64,000 nt of DNA from Candidatus Tokpelaia sp. JSC188. GTDB taxonomy: Bacteria > Pseudomonadota > Alphaproteobacteria > Rhizobiales > Rhizobiaceae. The stretch spans positions 62,001 to 126,000 of the forward strand of contig QENB01000001.1 in assembly GCA_003331065.1 (NCBI GenBank), written 5' to 3'. Positions 38,902 through 50,182 of the stretch are shown one piece after another (within the stretch, counting starts at the first letter, position 1; each line of letters opens with the position of its first letter). The position numbers were made by a program, and so were the translations under genes. The notes beneath the pieces are model-generated. The model saw only the letters and a program-made list of their open reading frames with translations, had not been told where the DNA came from and did no database searches.

Positions 38902-39750
38902 TCAGCTAAGCTCCATCATGAAAGCAACCAGCCTCGTGTTACTTTTTTCAAGAAAAGCATCAAGTTTTTTCTGATTAACTTTACCATTTTCTACATAATT
39001 ATTTGTATGAACACCACCCCCAATGAAAAGAACATCAAGGCCATAAAGCTCAGCTCCTTTCACATCAGTCAATATACTGTCTCCAATGGCAAGAATGCGT
39101 GATTTATCCAGTGATTTTCCTGCAACTTTCTTAGCCATGCTATACACCGCATCATAAATTGGCCTATGAGGCTTGCCGGAAATAAAAGTACGACCACCAA
39201 GCTGTGTATAGATATATGCAAGAGCACCAGCGCACCAGAGTATCCGCTCACCACGCTGTACAACAATATCCGGATTAGCACAGACAAAAGGCAAATTCCG
39301 CGCACGTAAGCTTGATAGCATTGGTAGATAATCATCTGGATTTTCATTTTCATCATCAAACAAGCCTGTGCAGACAATCGTTGAAGCTTTAAATTTTTCC
39401 ACTAAATCAATATCCAGCTTTTCAAAAAGGCTGTAATCTCGTTCTACTCCGATATGGAAAATACGGCGTGGCATCCCTTTTATCAGATCACGCGTCACAT
39501 CTCCTGATGTCACAATTCCATCATAACATAACGACCAGCCCACCAGCTGTTCAAGCTGTACAGCAACTCCTTTCCTTAACCTTGGTGAATTAGTAATGAA
39601 AAAAACATATTTCCCTGCTTTGTGAGCTTCCTCTAAAGCAGTAACAGCTGATGGATAGGCAGCAACGCCATTATGCACAACTCCCCATATATCGCAAAAG
39701 AAAATATCATAGCTGTCATATAGCTCAGAAAGCCGATCAAGTTGTTTCAT
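38902..39750 (-). CDS. HAD-superfamily class IIA hydrolase (TIGR01459 family)
   Basis: The 282-residue protein shows HAD motif I in FFCDIWGVVHNG (the nucleophile Asp at about residue 19), motif II in FFITNSPR, and the C-terminal motif GDSILTDVKGAELYGLD (about 223-239). Members of this class include NagD-type and pyridoxal-phosphate phosphatases; the substrate of the TIGR01459 group is not settled. It is cytoplasmic. In rhizobia this gene precedes ribF, as here, which suggests a phosphatase role around flavin or vitamin cofactors, but that is inference. Confidence 0.9.
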   Translation of the reverse strand: MKQLDRLSELYDSYDIFFCDIWGVVHNGVAAYPSAVTALEEAHKAGKYVFFITNSPRLRKGVAVQLEQLVGWSLCYDGIVTSGDVTRDLIKGMPRRIFHIGVERDYSLFEKLDIDLVEKFKASTIVCTGLFDDENENPDDYLPMLSSLRARNLPFVCANPDIVVQRGERILWCAGALAYIYTQLGGRTFISGKPHRPIYDAVYSMAKKVAGKSLDKSRILAIGDSILTDVKGAELYGLDVLFIGGGVHTNNYVENGKVNQKKLDAFLEKSNTRLVAFMMELS

Positions 39751-40413
39751 TTTTTTATATTGTTTAAGGTGTTATCAAGAACATCTATATTATCCAATAA
39801 CACTGTCTCGTCAAAATTAAGAGATTGTTTCTAGTGAAGAATTCCCTGGAGTGATCGAAATACATAAATTTTATCTTCCATTTTCTCCTTTATTTAACCT
39901 TCCTTAACAGTTCTAGCGCTACTTATACCTTTCCAAATTTCTGATTTATCTCCTTCATAAAAACGTACCTACGGTACGTTTTATTACGCTGCAGTTCTGA
40001 ATTTCCTTCTTACATTTCTATTTCATTACTCCATTACCAATAAATTTAACCTTTGTGTTTGTCATCTACAACCAAATGAAGAATTCAAATATCCTTATTA
40101 TCATAAAGAAAGGATATCTCACCTGTAGCGACAGTTTTGAAGTAGATTTGCTAACTCCCCATCCTAATCACAACTTTAAAAACTGCTACTCTTACGGATA
40201 ATTATCTGATCTTGCTTGTTTCCCGACGAAACCCATTGCATTTTTGGGGGTTTACAAAATACCTAAATGATTGACATTTGATAATTATTTCTTATTTATA
40301 ACCAAAACTGATGTGCAAAAGTCTTATATATCAAAATAGTATGAGTAAAATCACTTACCGCGTAGTATCCATGTTGTATTATTCAGCTTAAGATTCTCTC
40401 AAAAAACAAAAAT
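39751..40413. other. Gap between the HAD gene and pdxA, with a perfect hairpin
   Basis: No coding frame is convincing. The notable element is the hairpin at 39958-39984 (separate entry). The HAD-ribF promoter must lie at the left side. Confidence 0.45.
39958..39984. terminator. Orphan bidirectional terminator-like hairpin
   Basis: AAACGTACC-TAC-GGTACGTTT is a perfect 9-bp stem with a 3-base loop. On the plus strand a T follows then ATTA (total TTTT); on the minus strand five T in a row follow. The nearest leftward gene ending upstream of it is pdxA, more than 400 bases away, and no rightward gene precedes it, so it may end an unannotated small RNA. Confidence 0.5.
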
Positions 40414-41412
40414 TTAGACAGAATTTTGTGCAACCAGATCAGTTGCTTGACGTAAAGCAGTAATCAGACTACGCTCATTTACAGTACCTTGTCCGGCAAT
40501 ATCGAATGCTGTTCCATGGTCAACAGAAGTGCGGATAATCGGTAAACCGAGAGTGATATTTACACCTGCTTCAATTCCTAATACCTTGACAGGTCCATGT
40601 CCTTGATCATGGTACATAGCAACTACCATGTCGTAATCTCCCCGACCGGCAAGGAAAAACAATGTATCAGCTGGAAATGGTCCGCAGACATTCCAACCTC
40701 TAGCCGAGCAGAGTTTTATGGCGGGGATAATCTTATTTTCTTCTTCACCATAACCAAACAAGCCATTTTCTCCTGCATGGGGATTGATAGCACATACGCC
40801 AATCTTTGGTTTTTTAATACCAGTTTTAATCAATACATCATACCCACGAGAAATAACACGTTCAACTAGCTTCGGTTCAATACGATTAATAGCATCAAGT
40901 AACCCAATATGAGTTGTGACATGTATAACCCGTAATTTTCCTGTTACTAACATCATCGAAACCTCAGATGTATGTGTAAGATGCGCCAAAAGTTCAGTAT
41001 GACCAGGGTATTTATGGGAAGCTGCATGCAATGCAGCCTTATTAAGAGGTGCGGTGCAAATAGCATCTGCTTCGCGTTTCATCACAATGTCTGTTGCTTT
41101 TTCAATATAGCGATATGCGGCCTCTCCTGAAATAGGTGAAATGACCCCGAAAGGGTGATCTTCAGGTATAAGATCGAGATCAATGCACTGCACATTTTTA
41201 AAATCATATTCTATACTTTTTATGTCGTGAATGACATGAATACCTAAAGAGGAAGAGACAATACGCCCTGCAAGGGTTAGCCGTTTCGCATCACCGACGA
41301 CAATAGGCAAACAGAATTTATAAACTATGGGATCGGACAGAGTTTTCATGATGATTTCTGGACCAACTCCAGAAGGATCCCCCATGCTGATAACAATTTT
41401 TGGTAAACTCAT
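40414..41412 (-). CDS. pdxA: 4-hydroxythreonine-4-phosphate dehydrogenase PdxA
   Basis: PdxA oxidises 4-phosphohydroxy-L-threonine in the DXP-dependent pyridoxal phosphate pathway. The 332-residue protein has SMGDPSGVGPEIIMK (residues about 9-23), the metal His in KYPGHTELLAHL, a second in YHDQGHGPVK (about 267-276), and the C-terminal TSVDHGTAFDIAG with the third His. Length is normal. In related genomes it follows surA and precedes rsmA (ksgA); neither is visible here, so it is an isolated survivor of that operon. Confidence 0.95.
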   Translation of the reverse strand: MSLPKIVISMGDPSGVGPEIIMKTLSDPIVYKFCLPIVVGDAKRLTLAGRIVSSSLGIHVIHDIKSIEYDFKNVQCIDLDLIPEDHPFGVISPISGEAAYRYIEKATDIVMKREADAICTAPLNKAALHAASHKYPGHTELLAHLTHTSEVSMMLVTGKLRVIHVTTHIGLLDAINRIEPKLVERVISRGYDVLIKTGIKKPKIGVCAINPHAGENGLFGYGEEENKIIPAIKLCSARGWNVCGPFPADTLFFLAGRGDYDMVVAMYHDQGHGPVKVLGIEAGVNITLGLPIIRTSVDHGTAFDIAGQGTVNERSLITALRQATDLVAQNSV

Positions 41413-42061
41413 TCACAACACCTTTCTTTTTTACTGCGTTTCAATAATCAAGAATCCACGCAATCATGCGCTATTGCAGAATTTTATTAATATTTGGCAA
41501 TGTAAATCGAATCTCGATCATATGGTATCAGCATAAAGCTGCATTTAGAAGATTCATAAATATCTGCCCAAGCGAAATACCATCCACCATATGGTGTACT
41601 CATCATAAAACCATTCCAATAGTACAGGTATATATATCCGATAGTATCAAAAAATTCCTGATTGCGCATTGAATAACCCAATGAAATCTTCATAATCGAG
41701 AAAGTCGTCGTATATTTATGACAAGATTTTTCCTTTTAATCCAATTTTCTGGCACCTACTTGCGATATGCAAGCATATCAGGTGCAGCACACACAATATA
41801 ATAACAATTGTCAGTATCGAAAATCGAGATTGCGAAAAACAATACTGATCACATAAAGGTGATGAAATACGCATCGATTCCTGATCCTCTTCAACTCTGG
41901 GAAAATTCAGCCTGAAAAGACAGAGATATTTTTAGTCGCAAAATCTAAGGAATTTATTAGAATTGTATCATAAGTGCATCAGTACAAACTAACTTTTTTG
42001 GCAAGAACAGATGTTCTAAAGATCATGATGCATTGGCTCAAACGATGTTGGCGAGTTTGAA
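41413..42061. other. Gap between pdxA and guaA
   Basis: It holds a stepped hairpin (41752-41785, separate entry). A 68-codon frame at 41487-41693 on the minus strand is unusually rich in Tyr and Trp but has no recognisable family or ribosome-binding site, so it is not called as a gene; a remnant is possible. Confidence 0.4.
41752..41785. other. Stepped inverted repeat, possible structured RNA or terminator
   Basis: GCACCT pairs with AGGTGC, and inside it CTTGC pairs with GCAAG around the loop GATAT, with an asymmetric internal loop (A against CATATC). No T-run follows on the plus strand; on the minus strand AGAAAATTGG follows. It lies in a gene-free stretch about 300 bases from either gene. 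Confidence 0.35.
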
Positions 42062-43621
42062 TTATTCCCACTCGATTGTGCTAGGAGGCTTTGAGGTCAC
42101 GTCATAAACCACACGGTTAATACCGCGTACTTCATTGATAATGCGTGTTGCCGTACGGCTTAAAAATTCCATGTCATGATGATAGAAATCGGCTGTCATA
42201 CCATCAACCGAAGTGACGGCTCGTAGAGCACAAACGTATTCATAAGTACGACTATCGCCCATTACGCCAACTGTACGAACGGGCAATAGAACAGAAAATG
42301 CCTGCCAGATCGCATCGTAAAGTCCAACCTTTTGGATTTCATCCAAATAGATAGCGTCTACCTTACGCAGTATTTCCAGCTTCTCATGCGTAACCACGCC
42401 AAGGCAACGAATAGCAAGACCCGGTCCAGGAAATGGATGACGGTTGATAAAATATTCCGGTAAACCTAATTCACACCCAAGAATACGTACTTCGTCCTTG
42501 AATAGCTCTCGTAGAGGCTCAATAAGCTTCATATTCATTCTTTCAGGCAACCCACCAACGTTATGATGGCTTTTGATGATGACAGAAGAATTGTCACTAA
42601 AAGAAGCACTTTCAATCACATCAGGATATAATGTCCCCTGGGCCAAAAAATCAGCATCACCTATCTTTTTTGCCTCTTGCTCAAACACTTCGACAAAAAG
42701 CCGACCGACGATTTTCCGTTTTTGTTCCGAGTCGCTCACACCTTCCAATGCATTGATAAATAGCTTAGAAGCATCTACATGCACGAATGGAATTGTGTAA
42801 GTATTGCGAAACATTGAAATGATCTCTCTTGCTTCATTTTTTCGCATCAAGCCATTATCTATTAGTATACAGGTTAATTGATCACCAATTGCTTCATGAA
42901 TTAGCAATGCCGCTACAGCAGAATCAACTCCGCCTGATAATCCACAAATAACTTTACCCTTATTGACCTTCTGGCGGATCTTTGTAATTGCCTGTTCTTT
43001 GTAAGCTGCCATTGTCCAGCCATCTTTTAGACCGACAATCTTATGAACGAAATTATGGATAAGTGCAGCACCATCAGGTGTATGCACTACTTCTGGATGG
43101 AATTGAACTGCATAAAACCGGCGTTTTTCATCAGCAATAGCAGCAAAAGGTGCTTTGTTTGAGGTCCCTATAATAGAAAAACCTTCTGGCAACGTAATCA
43201 CGCGATCACCATGGCTCATCCATACCTGATAGGATAACCCCTTTTTCCATACACCATCAAAAAGGGGACTATCTGCTTTCACCTTGAGAAAAGTGCGACC
43301 ATATTCGCGCTCATTGCTTGCTTCAACCCTACCACCAAGCTGGACGCACATCGTTTGTTCACCGTAACAAATACCAAGAATAGGAATATTAGCTTCAAAA
43401 ATCTCTTGAGGAGCGCGAGGACTGTCCATATTGATAGTTGAATGCGGACTGCCTGAAAGAATTACGCCTTTTGGTTGGATGCGTGAAAAACTCGCAGCTG
43501 CGGATCGAACGGAAACAATCTTGGAATAGACCCCCGTTTCACGCACACGCCGTGCAATAAGCTGAGTAAGTTGACTGCCGAAATCAATAATAAGAATAGT
43601 GTCAGGATATATCATGATCAT
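42062..43621 (-). CDS. guaA: GMP synthase (glutamine-hydrolysing) GuaA
   Basis: GuaA converts XMP to GMP with glutamine and ATP. The 519-residue protein has a class I amidotransferase domain ([11 protein letters not shown] with the catalytic Cys near residue 84, and FHPEVVHT with the His), then the ATP-pyrophosphatase domain with the P-loop [10 protein letters not shown] (about 229-238). The dimerisation domain ends in KPPSTIEWE. Length is normal. It is the last gene of the guaB-rsmB-guaA set on the minus strand, with spaces of 78 and 191 bases between genes. Confidence 0.98.
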   Translation of the reverse strand: MIMIYPDTILIIDFGSQLTQLIARRVRETGVYSKIVSVRSAAASFSRIQPKGVILSGSPHSTINMDSPRAPQEIFEANIPILGICYGEQTMCVQLGGRVEASNEREYGRTFLKVKADSPLFDGVWKKGLSYQVWMSHGDRVITLPEGFSIIGTSNKAPFAAIADEKRRFYAVQFHPEVVHTPDGAALIHNFVHKIVGLKDGWTMAAYKEQAITKIRQKVNKGKVICGLSGGVDSAVAALLIHEAIGDQLTCILIDNGLMRKNEAREIISMFRNTYTIPFVHVDASKLFINALEGVSDSEQKRKIVGRLFVEVFEQEAKKIGDADFLAQGTLYPDVIESASFSDNSSVIIKSHHNVGGLPERMNMKLIEPLRELFKDEVRILGCELGLPEYFINRHPFPGPGLAIRCLGVVTHEKLEILRKVDAIYLDEIQKVGLYDAIWQAFSVLLPVRTVGVMGDSRTYEYVCALRAVTSVDGMTADFYHHDMEFLSRTATRIINEVRGINRVVYDVTSKPPSTIEWE

Positions 43622-43699
43622 AATAGATGATTAAAAAAATTAACTAAAAGCAAGGGCGTTTTACGCTTACATAGGTGCTGGATATAGATAAACGGAGGT

Positions 43700-45019
43700 T
43701 CAGCTTCTTTTTTCCATAATCGAAACAAAAAAACCATCTGTGTCAGTGACAAAAGGAGAAAGCACAAGCCCGTATTTTGAAAAACGCGGCATAGGAACCT
43801 GTTCTGATGTCAAATCAGATACTTGATTTTCTCGTACAATGCTTTCAAACCAAAATCTAGACATATTACACATTTGAAAAGCGGTATTATGTGCTAAAAA
43901 ATTTCTAATCTGCCCATCATTTTCCTCAAACAGCAGAGAACATGTGATGTAAACAAGACGACCACCCTGCCTGACAAATACTGCCGCCTTGTCAAGTACA
44001 ACTCGTTGCTCCTCTACACACCGTCTAAGCTGGCTTGCTGTCAAGCGCCATTTGATATCAGGACGTCGACGCCATGTACCACTACCAGTACATGGGGCAT
44101 CGACGACTACTATGTCCATATGACCAGATAAAGCCGTTAGAGCATGAATATTAGTGGTATAAACCTGGGTATTGCGTACACCAGCGCGGCGCAATCTGGC
44201 AAAAATCGGGGCAAGGCGGAGTTTTTTTACATCATAAGCATGGATTTGCCCTCGGTTCTTCATATCAGCAGCTAGAGCTATGGTCTTTCCGCCAGCTCCA
44301 GCACAATAATCCATAATCTGCATTCCCGGCCGAGCACGACAAAGGTGCGTGGCAATCTGTGAACCCAAATCCTGTATTTCAAACCAACCTTTTTGAAAAG
44401 CCGGTTCTATTTGCACATTGAGATAGCGTCTAAGCCCTCCTACCGCTGCAACCCGTAAGGCATCCTTATACCATTTCACTGGGACAGCACCAATATCTAT
44501 AAGCACTTTTGCAACTTTTTCCGATGTTGCTTTCAGGGTATTAACCCGCAGGTCAAGCGGTGATCTTGCAGCAAGGGCTTTTCCTTCCTCTATCAAGTCC
44601 GCACCTAGCACCTTCTCTAGTGAAGCCAAACACCATTGCGGTACATCAGCCTGTATATGAATGGGAGCATCAGCTAGATGGCGATTTTGCCATACGAACT
44701 GTCTTTTATCATTAAGCCATGATGATACAAAGCTATCATTGATTAAGCTTTCTCGGACTGTTGCTATATCAATACTTCTATCACATAATAGAGCACCGTA
44801 TATAATATCATTTACCGACTCACTTTGCATTCGCCAAGCAATGGAAGAACGGTATCGCATAGCATCATAAACGATGTTACCGATTGCAGTACGATCACCA
44901 GAACCAGCAAAGCGATGCGATACTCCCCAATTCTTCAAGGCCTTTGATACTGGATGACTATTCTGTTCTACGTCATTCAGAATATCAATTGCCGCCTGAA
45001 GACGTTCACTCAGTCGCAT
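43700..45019 (-). CDS. rsmB: 16S rRNA m5C methyltransferase, RsmB family
   Basis: This RsmB/NOP-family enzyme methylates a cytosine of 16S rRNA with SAM. The ATG at 45019 has a clear GGAGAG site 6 bases upstream and gives 439 residues; an ATG ten codons earlier is less likely. An N-terminal NusB-like domain is followed by the methyltransferase domain, with the SAM motif DYCAGAGGKTIALA, the catalytic motif DAPCTGSGTWRRRPD and the second Cys in YITCSLLFEENDGQ. Rhizobia keep it between guaB and guaA, as here. Exact target position (m5C967) is inferred from the family. Confidence 0.9.
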   Translation of the reverse strand: MRLSERLQAAIDILNDVEQNSHPVSKALKNWGVSHRFAGSGDRTAIGNIVYDAMRYRSSIAWRMQSESVNDIIYGALLCDRSIDIATVRESLINDSFVSSWLNDKRQFVWQNRHLADAPIHIQADVPQWCLASLEKVLGADLIEEGKALAARSPLDLRVNTLKATSEKVAKVLIDIGAVPVKWYKDALRVAAVGGLRRYLNVQIEPAFQKGWFEIQDLGSQIATHLCRARPGMQIMDYCAGAGGKTIALAADMKNRGQIHAYDVKKLRLAPIFARLRRAGVRNTQVYTTNIHALTALSGHMDIVVVDAPCTGSGTWRRRPDIKWRLTASQLRRCVEEQRVVLDKAAVFVRQGGRLVYITCSLLFEENDGQIRNFLAHNTAFQMCNMSRFWFESIVRENQVSDLTSEQVPMPRFSKYGLVLSPFVTDTDGFFVSIMEKRS

Positions 45020-45240
45020 CCTTTCTCTCCTATTTGTGTGAAAGCACACAGGTGCTCGTTCTAAAATTTATCTTGCTAATACGCAATAATTAACTTGACG
45101 TTTTTTTCTGAAGTCAGGTTGTTTTCACATTAGTATATCTTGATACTAAACACTATGAGCAGACAGAATGAGCATTCTGGGGTAATTTAGACTAGAAATC
45201 TTAAAAGTACAGAAAAAAATAAACGATTTCCTTCAGGAAC

Positions 45241-46740
45241 TCAGCCCCTCCCAGGATAATTTGGACTTTCGCGAGTAATTGTCACGTTATGGGTATGGCT
45301 TTCATGTAAGGCGGCATTGGTGATACGAATAAATATCGCTTTCTCATGAAATTCAGAAAGATTTCTTGCACCGACATATCCCATTGCAGCACGCAAGCCA
45401 CCAGAAAGCTGATGCAATACCGTGGCAGCAGGCCCTTTATAGGCAACCTGTCCTTCAATTCCCTCGGGAACAAGCTTAAGCTCATCACATACTTCTTCCT
45501 GGAAATAACGATCTGCTGAGCCGCGTGCCATAGCACCAACCGATCCCATGCCACGATAAGTTTTGAATGGACGGCCCTGATACAGATAAACTTCGCCGGG
45601 ACTTTCTTCTGTACAGGCCAGTAATGATCCTACCATAGTCGCGGCAGCACCGGCTGCAAGCGACTTAGCAAAATCACCTGAAAATTTGATACCACCATCG
45701 GCAATAACCGGGATTCCAACTTTATCAGCCACCTCAACAGCCCTCATTATCGCCGTAAGCTGCGGAACGCCCGCCCCTGAAACAATGCGCGTAGTACATA
45801 TCGATCCGGGTCCGATTCCAACTTTAATCGCATCAGCCCCGCAATCAATAAGTGCCTTTGTCGCATCGGCAGTGGCAACATTCCCAGCAATAATTGCAGT
45901 ATCACCGGCAATACGCCGCACATTTTTCAAGGTTTCGAGCACGCGTTGCGAATGACCGTGAGCGGTGTCAATTACCAAAACATCAACATTGACGGCAAGT
46001 AATCTCTCTGCACGTTCTAACCCATCCTTTCCGACGCTAATCGCAGCTCCAACACGCAGGCGTCCATGCTCATCTTTAGAGGCATTTGGGTTTAACTGGG
46101 CCTTTTCAATATCTTTTACTGTTATAAGTCCAACACAGCGATCAGCATTGTCAATGACTAGCAGTTTTTCAATTCGGTTCTGGTGTAAAAGCCGTTTCGC
46201 TTCATCTTGCTGCACATTTTCCCGAACAGTTATAAGATTTTTATATGTCATTAATTCATGAATCTTCTGCCTTGGATTCGAAGCAAAACGTACATCTCTA
46301 TTTGTTAGAATACCAACAAGGAGTCCAGGCGTTTCGCTGCTAGCATACATTTCAACTACTGGAATGCCAGAAATACCATAAGAGCGCATCAGCTCCTGCG
46401 CTTCTGCAAGAGTGGCATCAGGCCCAATGGTCACAGGGTTTATAACCATGCCTGATTCGAATTTCTTAACTTGACGTACCTCTTCTGCCTGTTCCTGTGG
46501 CTTCATATTACGGTGGATAGTACCCATACCACCAGCCTGGGCCATAGCAATTGCTAGGCGCGCCTCTGTTACCGTATCCATTGCGGCTGATAAAAGGGGT
46601 AAATTGAGTTCGATATCACGGGCAATGCGTGTTTTTAGTTCGACTTGATTAGGTAAAACACTGGAATATCCTGGCTGAATTAGTACATCATCAAAGGTAA
46701 GCGCCAACGTACTTGCTGAATTTTCAAGAATTTTTGCCAT
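45241..46740 (-). CDS. guaB: Inosine-5'-monophosphate dehydrogenase GuaB
   Basis: GuaB oxidises IMP to XMP, the step before GuaA. The ATG at 46740 is preceded by AAGGAA and starts the typical MAKILENS... sequence (500 residues). Upstream in-frame codons add a non-conserved leader and were rejected. It has the barrel with [10 protein letters not shown], two CBS domains (about residues 95-215), and the catalytic loop [15 protein letters not shown] with its Cys. The flap region ends in the usual [12 protein letters not shown] segment. It heads the guaB-rsmB-guaA set. Confidence 0.97.
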   Translation of the reverse strand: MAKILENSASTLALTFDDVLIQPGYSSVLPNQVELKTRIARDIELNLPLLSAAMDTVTEARLAIAMAQAGGMGTIHRNMKPQEQAEEVRQVKKFESGMVINPVTIGPDATLAEAQELMRSYGISGIPVVEMYASSETPGLLVGILTNRDVRFASNPRQKIHELMTYKNLITVRENVQQDEAKRLLHQNRIEKLLVIDNADRCVGLITVKDIEKAQLNPNASKDEHGRLRVGAAISVGKDGLERAERLLAVNVDVLVIDTAHGHSQRVLETLKNVRRIAGDTAIIAGNVATADATKALIDCGADAIKVGIGPGSICTTRIVSGAGVPQLTAIMRAVEVADKVGIPVIADGGIKFSGDFAKSLAAGAAATMVGSLLACTEESPGEVYLYQGRPFKTYRGMGSVGAMARGSADRYFQEEVCDELKLVPEGIEGQVAYKGPAATVLHQLSGGLRAAMGYVGARNLSEFHEKAIFIRITNAALHESHTHNVTITRESPNYPGRG

Positions 46741-47339
46741 GTTAATTCCTTGTAATCTAAAGATCGTAAGACAGAGAGTACCCGCAAAGGCAACAAATCT
46801 AAAAACAGCTTGAAATACAACTAGCAACAAGCACATTTTACTTTATACGAATTAACTTAGATATATCATAAATTGGATCAAAATGAAAAGAATATAGAAT
46901 TATTTATAGACTGGAACTGCCAATGATCTTCTATACAACGCTTTGATTTCTGTCTGATTAAATATATGTAACACAAGAGATATTGCATGCTGCGTTGCAC
47001 ATAAGCTCTAGATAGAGTTATAAAGAAAAGATGGCGTAATGATGACTCCTCCTTTTTATGCCGAATACTCAATATGCACCATTTTCTGAATTCATTAAAA
47101 AATGCATGCACTTTCTAATTTTATCTTGTACTGAGATATGGCCTCAATTGCAAAAAAGATGAAAAACGACAATTCTATAACGTTTTTTCGTGGACGTTTG
47201 TCATCTAAAGCATTATTTAATCGTAATTATATCTGATTTAGAATCCAGCTGATAGAGAGAAAAATTTAAATATCAAAATGTGATTCATTAAATTATCAAG
47301 AACCTATACTTTCTGTTTATCCAGATAGGTGCATTCTAA
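46741..47339. other. Divergent gap between guaB and hemA
   Basis: It must hold both promoters. GAAAAACG ... CGTTTTTTC (about 47159-47190) is an AT-rich inverted repeat. No gene is seen; a 77-codon minus-strand frame at 46878-47111 has no recognisable feature. Confidence 0.45.
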
Positions 47340-48617
47340 ATGAAGTATGATAGTTTTTTTCAAGAAGCGATCGGTCGGTTACATACTGAAAAGCGTTATC
47401 GTGTATTTGCTGATTTAGAACGCATTGTCGGTATTTTCCCACGTGCTATCTGGCGCAATGGTGGAATGGCGCGTGAAGTTACAGTTTGGTGCTCAAATGA
47501 TTATCTTGGTATGGGGCAACATGCCGATGTGATTAACGCGTTGTGCCATGCGGCTACTACAGTGGGCGCTGGAGCAGGCGGGACACGCAATATCTCAGGC
47601 ACTCATCATTATCTAGTAGAACTTGAAAAAGAATTAGCTGATCTGCACAACAAGGAGGCCGGGCTTGTTTTTACTTCGGGCTTTGTTTCAAATGAAGCGT
47701 CCATCTCCACCATCGTGCGACTATTGCCGAACTGTCTTATTTTATCTGATGCCTTCAATCATGCTTCCATGATTGATGGCATACGCCGCTCTGGCGCTAA
47801 AAAAAAGATTTTTCGTCATAACGATCTTGTCCATCTTGAAAATCTCCTAAAAACGGCTGGGCATGAGCGCGCAAAATTGATTGTTTTTGAATCGGTTTAC
47901 TCTATGGATGGTGATATTGCACCTGCCGCAGCCATTGCTGATCTTGCAAAAAAATACAATGCCATGACCTATATTGATGAAGTGCATGCTGTTGGCATGT
48001 ACGGCCCACACGGTGGAGGTATCACCGATCGGGATAATCTAACTCAGCGCATTGATATTATTGAAGGTACACTTGCCAAGGCATATGGTACATTTGGTGG
48101 GTATATTACAGCTTCTAAAAGTATCATTGATGCTGTACGCTCCTATGCACCAGGATTTATTTTTACCACTGCTCTTCCCCCAAGTATTGCCGCAGCTGCA
48201 ATCACAGCAATCCGTCATCTAAAGACATCACAGAAAGAACGGATGATGCAACAGAGACAAGTACAAAAGACGAAAGACGTGCTGACGCAAGCTGCTCTAC
48301 CCGTCATGCCGTCTGAAACCCACATTGTTCCAATTCTTGTCGGAGATCCTGATCTTTGCAAGAAGGTAACAGATTATCTTTTAGAAAAACATAATATCTA
48401 CATTCAGCCAATAAATTATCCAACAGTTCCGCGTGGCACAGAGCGACTGCGCATCACGCCAACGCCGTTTCATGACAATGGGCTAATTGAAACATTGAAG
48501 AATGCTTTACTTAAAGCATGGAGTGCACTGAATATTCCATTCGCAGATAAGCAACACTATCTCCCTCTTGAAAACAATGATATTATCACTCTCACAGTTT
48601 CTCAAGCCGGAGGATGA
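47340..48617 (+). CDS. hemA: 5-aminolevulinate synthase HemA (ALAS)
   Basis: ALAS condenses glycine and succinyl-CoA to 5-aminolevulinate, the C4 route to heme typical of alphaproteobacteria. The 425-residue PLP enzyme shows [27 protein letters not shown], the PLP region [26 protein letters not shown], and the Schiff-base Lys in [13 protein letters not shown]. Length and motifs are normal. An AGGTG site 12 bases before the ATG supports the start. It stands alone and converges on the MBL hydrolase gene. Heme synthesis here contrasts with heme-auxotrophic Bartonella species. Confidence 0.97.
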   Translation: MKYDSFFQEAIGRLHTEKRYRVFADLERIVGIFPRAIWRNGGMAREVTVWCSNDYLGMGQHADVINALCHAATTVGAGAGGTRNISGTHHYLVELEKELADLHNKEAGLVFTSGFVSNEASISTIVRLLPNCLILSDAFNHASMIDGIRRSGAKKKIFRHNDLVHLENLLKTAGHERAKLIVFESVYSMDGDIAPAAAIADLAKKYNAMTYIDEVHAVGMYGPHGGGITDRDNLTQRIDIIEGTLAKAYGTFGGYITASKSIIDAVRSYAPGFIFTTALPPSIAAAAITAIRHLKTSQKERMMQQRQVQKTKDVLTQAALPVMPSETHIVPILVGDPDLCKKVTDYLLEKHNIYIQPINYPTVPRGTERLRITPTPFHDNGLIETLKNALLKAWSALNIPFADKQHYLPLENNDIITLTVSQAGG

Positions 48618-48649
48618 GAATTTAGTTTATTATTCCTACTGTTATCTAT

Positions 48650-49309
48650 TCAAATATCGTTTTGTAAACTTTGCAAGAAAAGGTTATTATACCGTTCCTC
48701 ACCGATACGTCCACCAGGACCGTGTCCGCATAAAAAGTTGACATCATCTCCAAGCAATAGAACCTTATCACGTAAAGAGCATATGAGATCCTTATGGTTA
48801 CCGTATGGAAGATCAGTACGACCAATTGAACCGTGAAAAAGCACATCTCCCATGATTGCAAAGCGTGTGTCTTCAGAAAAATAAATAACATGTCCCGGAG
48901 TATGACCAGGGCAATGCAATACCCTCAAGGTATGGTTTCCACAAGCAACTGTATCACCGTCCTTCAGCCATCGATCAGGAACGCAATTACGTACAGGATC
49001 ATGCACACTATAATCTTCTGCACTTTCAACCAGATGATCAAGAAGGATTTTATCCTCCTCCTGTGGCCCAATAATTTCAACATTGAGCGCGTCTTTTGCA
49101 TCCATAGCAGCACCTGCATGATCAATATGCCCATGAGTAAGCCAGATCGCCCCCACAGTAACATCGACAGTGTCTATCATCTTTAAAATGCGGGTCAAAT
49201 CACCGCCTGGGTCAATCAATACTGCCTTTCTGTTCTTGTTATCAAACAACAATGTGCAATTCTGTTGGAAAGACATTACCGGAATAACATGTGTACTCAA
49301 TTCACCCAT
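48650..49309 (-). CDS. MBL-fold hydrolase, glyoxalase II-like (YcbL type)
   Basis: The 219-residue protein has the metallo-beta-lactamase metal-binding motif THGHIDHAG (about residues 59-67), HCPGHTPGHV (about 131-140), the Asp in AIMGDVLFHGSIGR and the final His in LCGHGPGG. The lack of the C-terminal extension found in GloB places it with short glyoxalase II-like hydrolases. Substrate is likely a glutathione or other thioester, but cannot be told. It is cytoplasmic. It converges on hemA with 32 bases between stops. Confidence 0.88.
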   Translation of the reverse strand: MGELSTHVIPVMSFQQNCTLLFDNKNRKAVLIDPGGDLTRILKMIDTVDVTVGAIWLTHGHIDHAGAAMDAKDALNVEIIGPQEEDKILLDHLVESAEDYSVHDPVRNCVPDRWLKDGDTVACGNHTLRVLHCPGHTPGHVIYFSEDTRFAIMGDVLFHGSIGRTDLPYGNHKDLICSLRDKVLLLGDDVNFLCGHGPGGRIGEERYNNLFLQSLQNDI

Positions 49310-49474
49310 ATTTTCTCGCTCAATCTTTAAGTGTTAAAGATTATTTCCTATAATAGATGCGATGCTGATAAAATCAGCAAAGAGTCATCATTGCATTTCT
49401 ACTTTAGTTGGGGATATAAATCTAGGAAATTAGATATTCAATTGGCAATAAATTTGTAATGGAAATTTGTACTG

Positions 49475-50182
49475 ATGCCTAATACACAACATAGGTCTAT
49501 TTCAGATGATGCTCCACACCTTTTGATTGTCGATGATGACACGCGTATTCGTGGCCTGTTGTCGCAATTTCTCCAACAGCAGGGCTTCCGCATCACTGTT
49601 GCATCAGAGGCACGGGATGCGCGCCGCAAATTGATAGGCATTGATTTTGATCTTCTGATTATTGATGTAATGATGCCAGGAGAAAGTGGTATTATGCTAA
49701 CTCGCTCGCTCAGAGAATCAAAGAATGTGCCTATTCTTATGCTGACAGCGCTTTCTGAAACTTCTAACCGGATCGACGGATTAGAAGCAGGGGCTGATGA
49801 CTATCTGCCAAAACCTTTTGATCCCCGCGAACTCCTATTGCGTATTAATGCTATTCTGCGTCGAGGAAGCATACCTTCTCAAGCTAAAATTGAACAGATC
49901 ATGTTTGGGCCTTACACTTTTTTTATTCCCCGACGTGAGTTAAAAAAAACAGGAGAAATAATCCATCTGACGGATCGTGAGCAGGAGATTATGTTTATTT
50001 TTGCTGAGCATATCGGTGAAACTATTCCACGACATAAGTTAGCAGGAGGAGAAGGTGAAGTAGGGGAGCGGACGATTGATGTACAAATCAACCGGTTACG
50101 AAGAAAAATTGAAGATGACCCAGCTAATCCCATCTGGCTACAAACTGTGCGCGGGATCGGTTATAAACTTTCCGTTGAATAA
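49475..50182 (+). CDS. OmpR-family response regulator
   Basis: The 235-residue protein has a receiver domain with the acidic pocket (DDD at 20-22), the phosphoacceptor Asp64 in LLIIDVMMPGESG, and the Lys in LPKPFDPREL. It ends in a winged-helix OmpR/PhoB DNA-binding domain (about 140-235), with GERTIDVQINRLRRKIE and WLQTVRGIGYKL. It is directly followed by its partner kinase, whose GTG start abuts its stop. In Rhizobiales such pairs resemble OmpR/EnvZ. The regulated genes are not known from the sequence. Confidence 0.92.
   Translation: MPNTQHRSISDDAPHLLIVDDDTRIRGLLSQFLQQQGFRITVASEARDARRKLIGIDFDLLIIDVMMPGESGIMLTRSLRESKNVPILMLTALSETSNRIDGLEAGADDYLPKPFDPRELLLRINAILRRGSIPSQAKIEQIMFGPYTFFIPRRELKKTGEIIHLTDREQEIMFIFAEHIGETIPRHKLAGGEGEVGERTIDVQINRLRRKIEDDPANPIWLQTVRGIGYKLSVE

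Noticed and set aside
41487-41693. 68-codon aromatic-rich minus-strand frame
   Set aside because: Odd composition, but no family, no ribosome-binding site and no conserved motif; could be a remnant or chance.
46741-46836. N-terminal extension of guaB
   Set aside because: The segment is not conserved and contains the AAGGAA ribosome-binding site of the real start at 46740.
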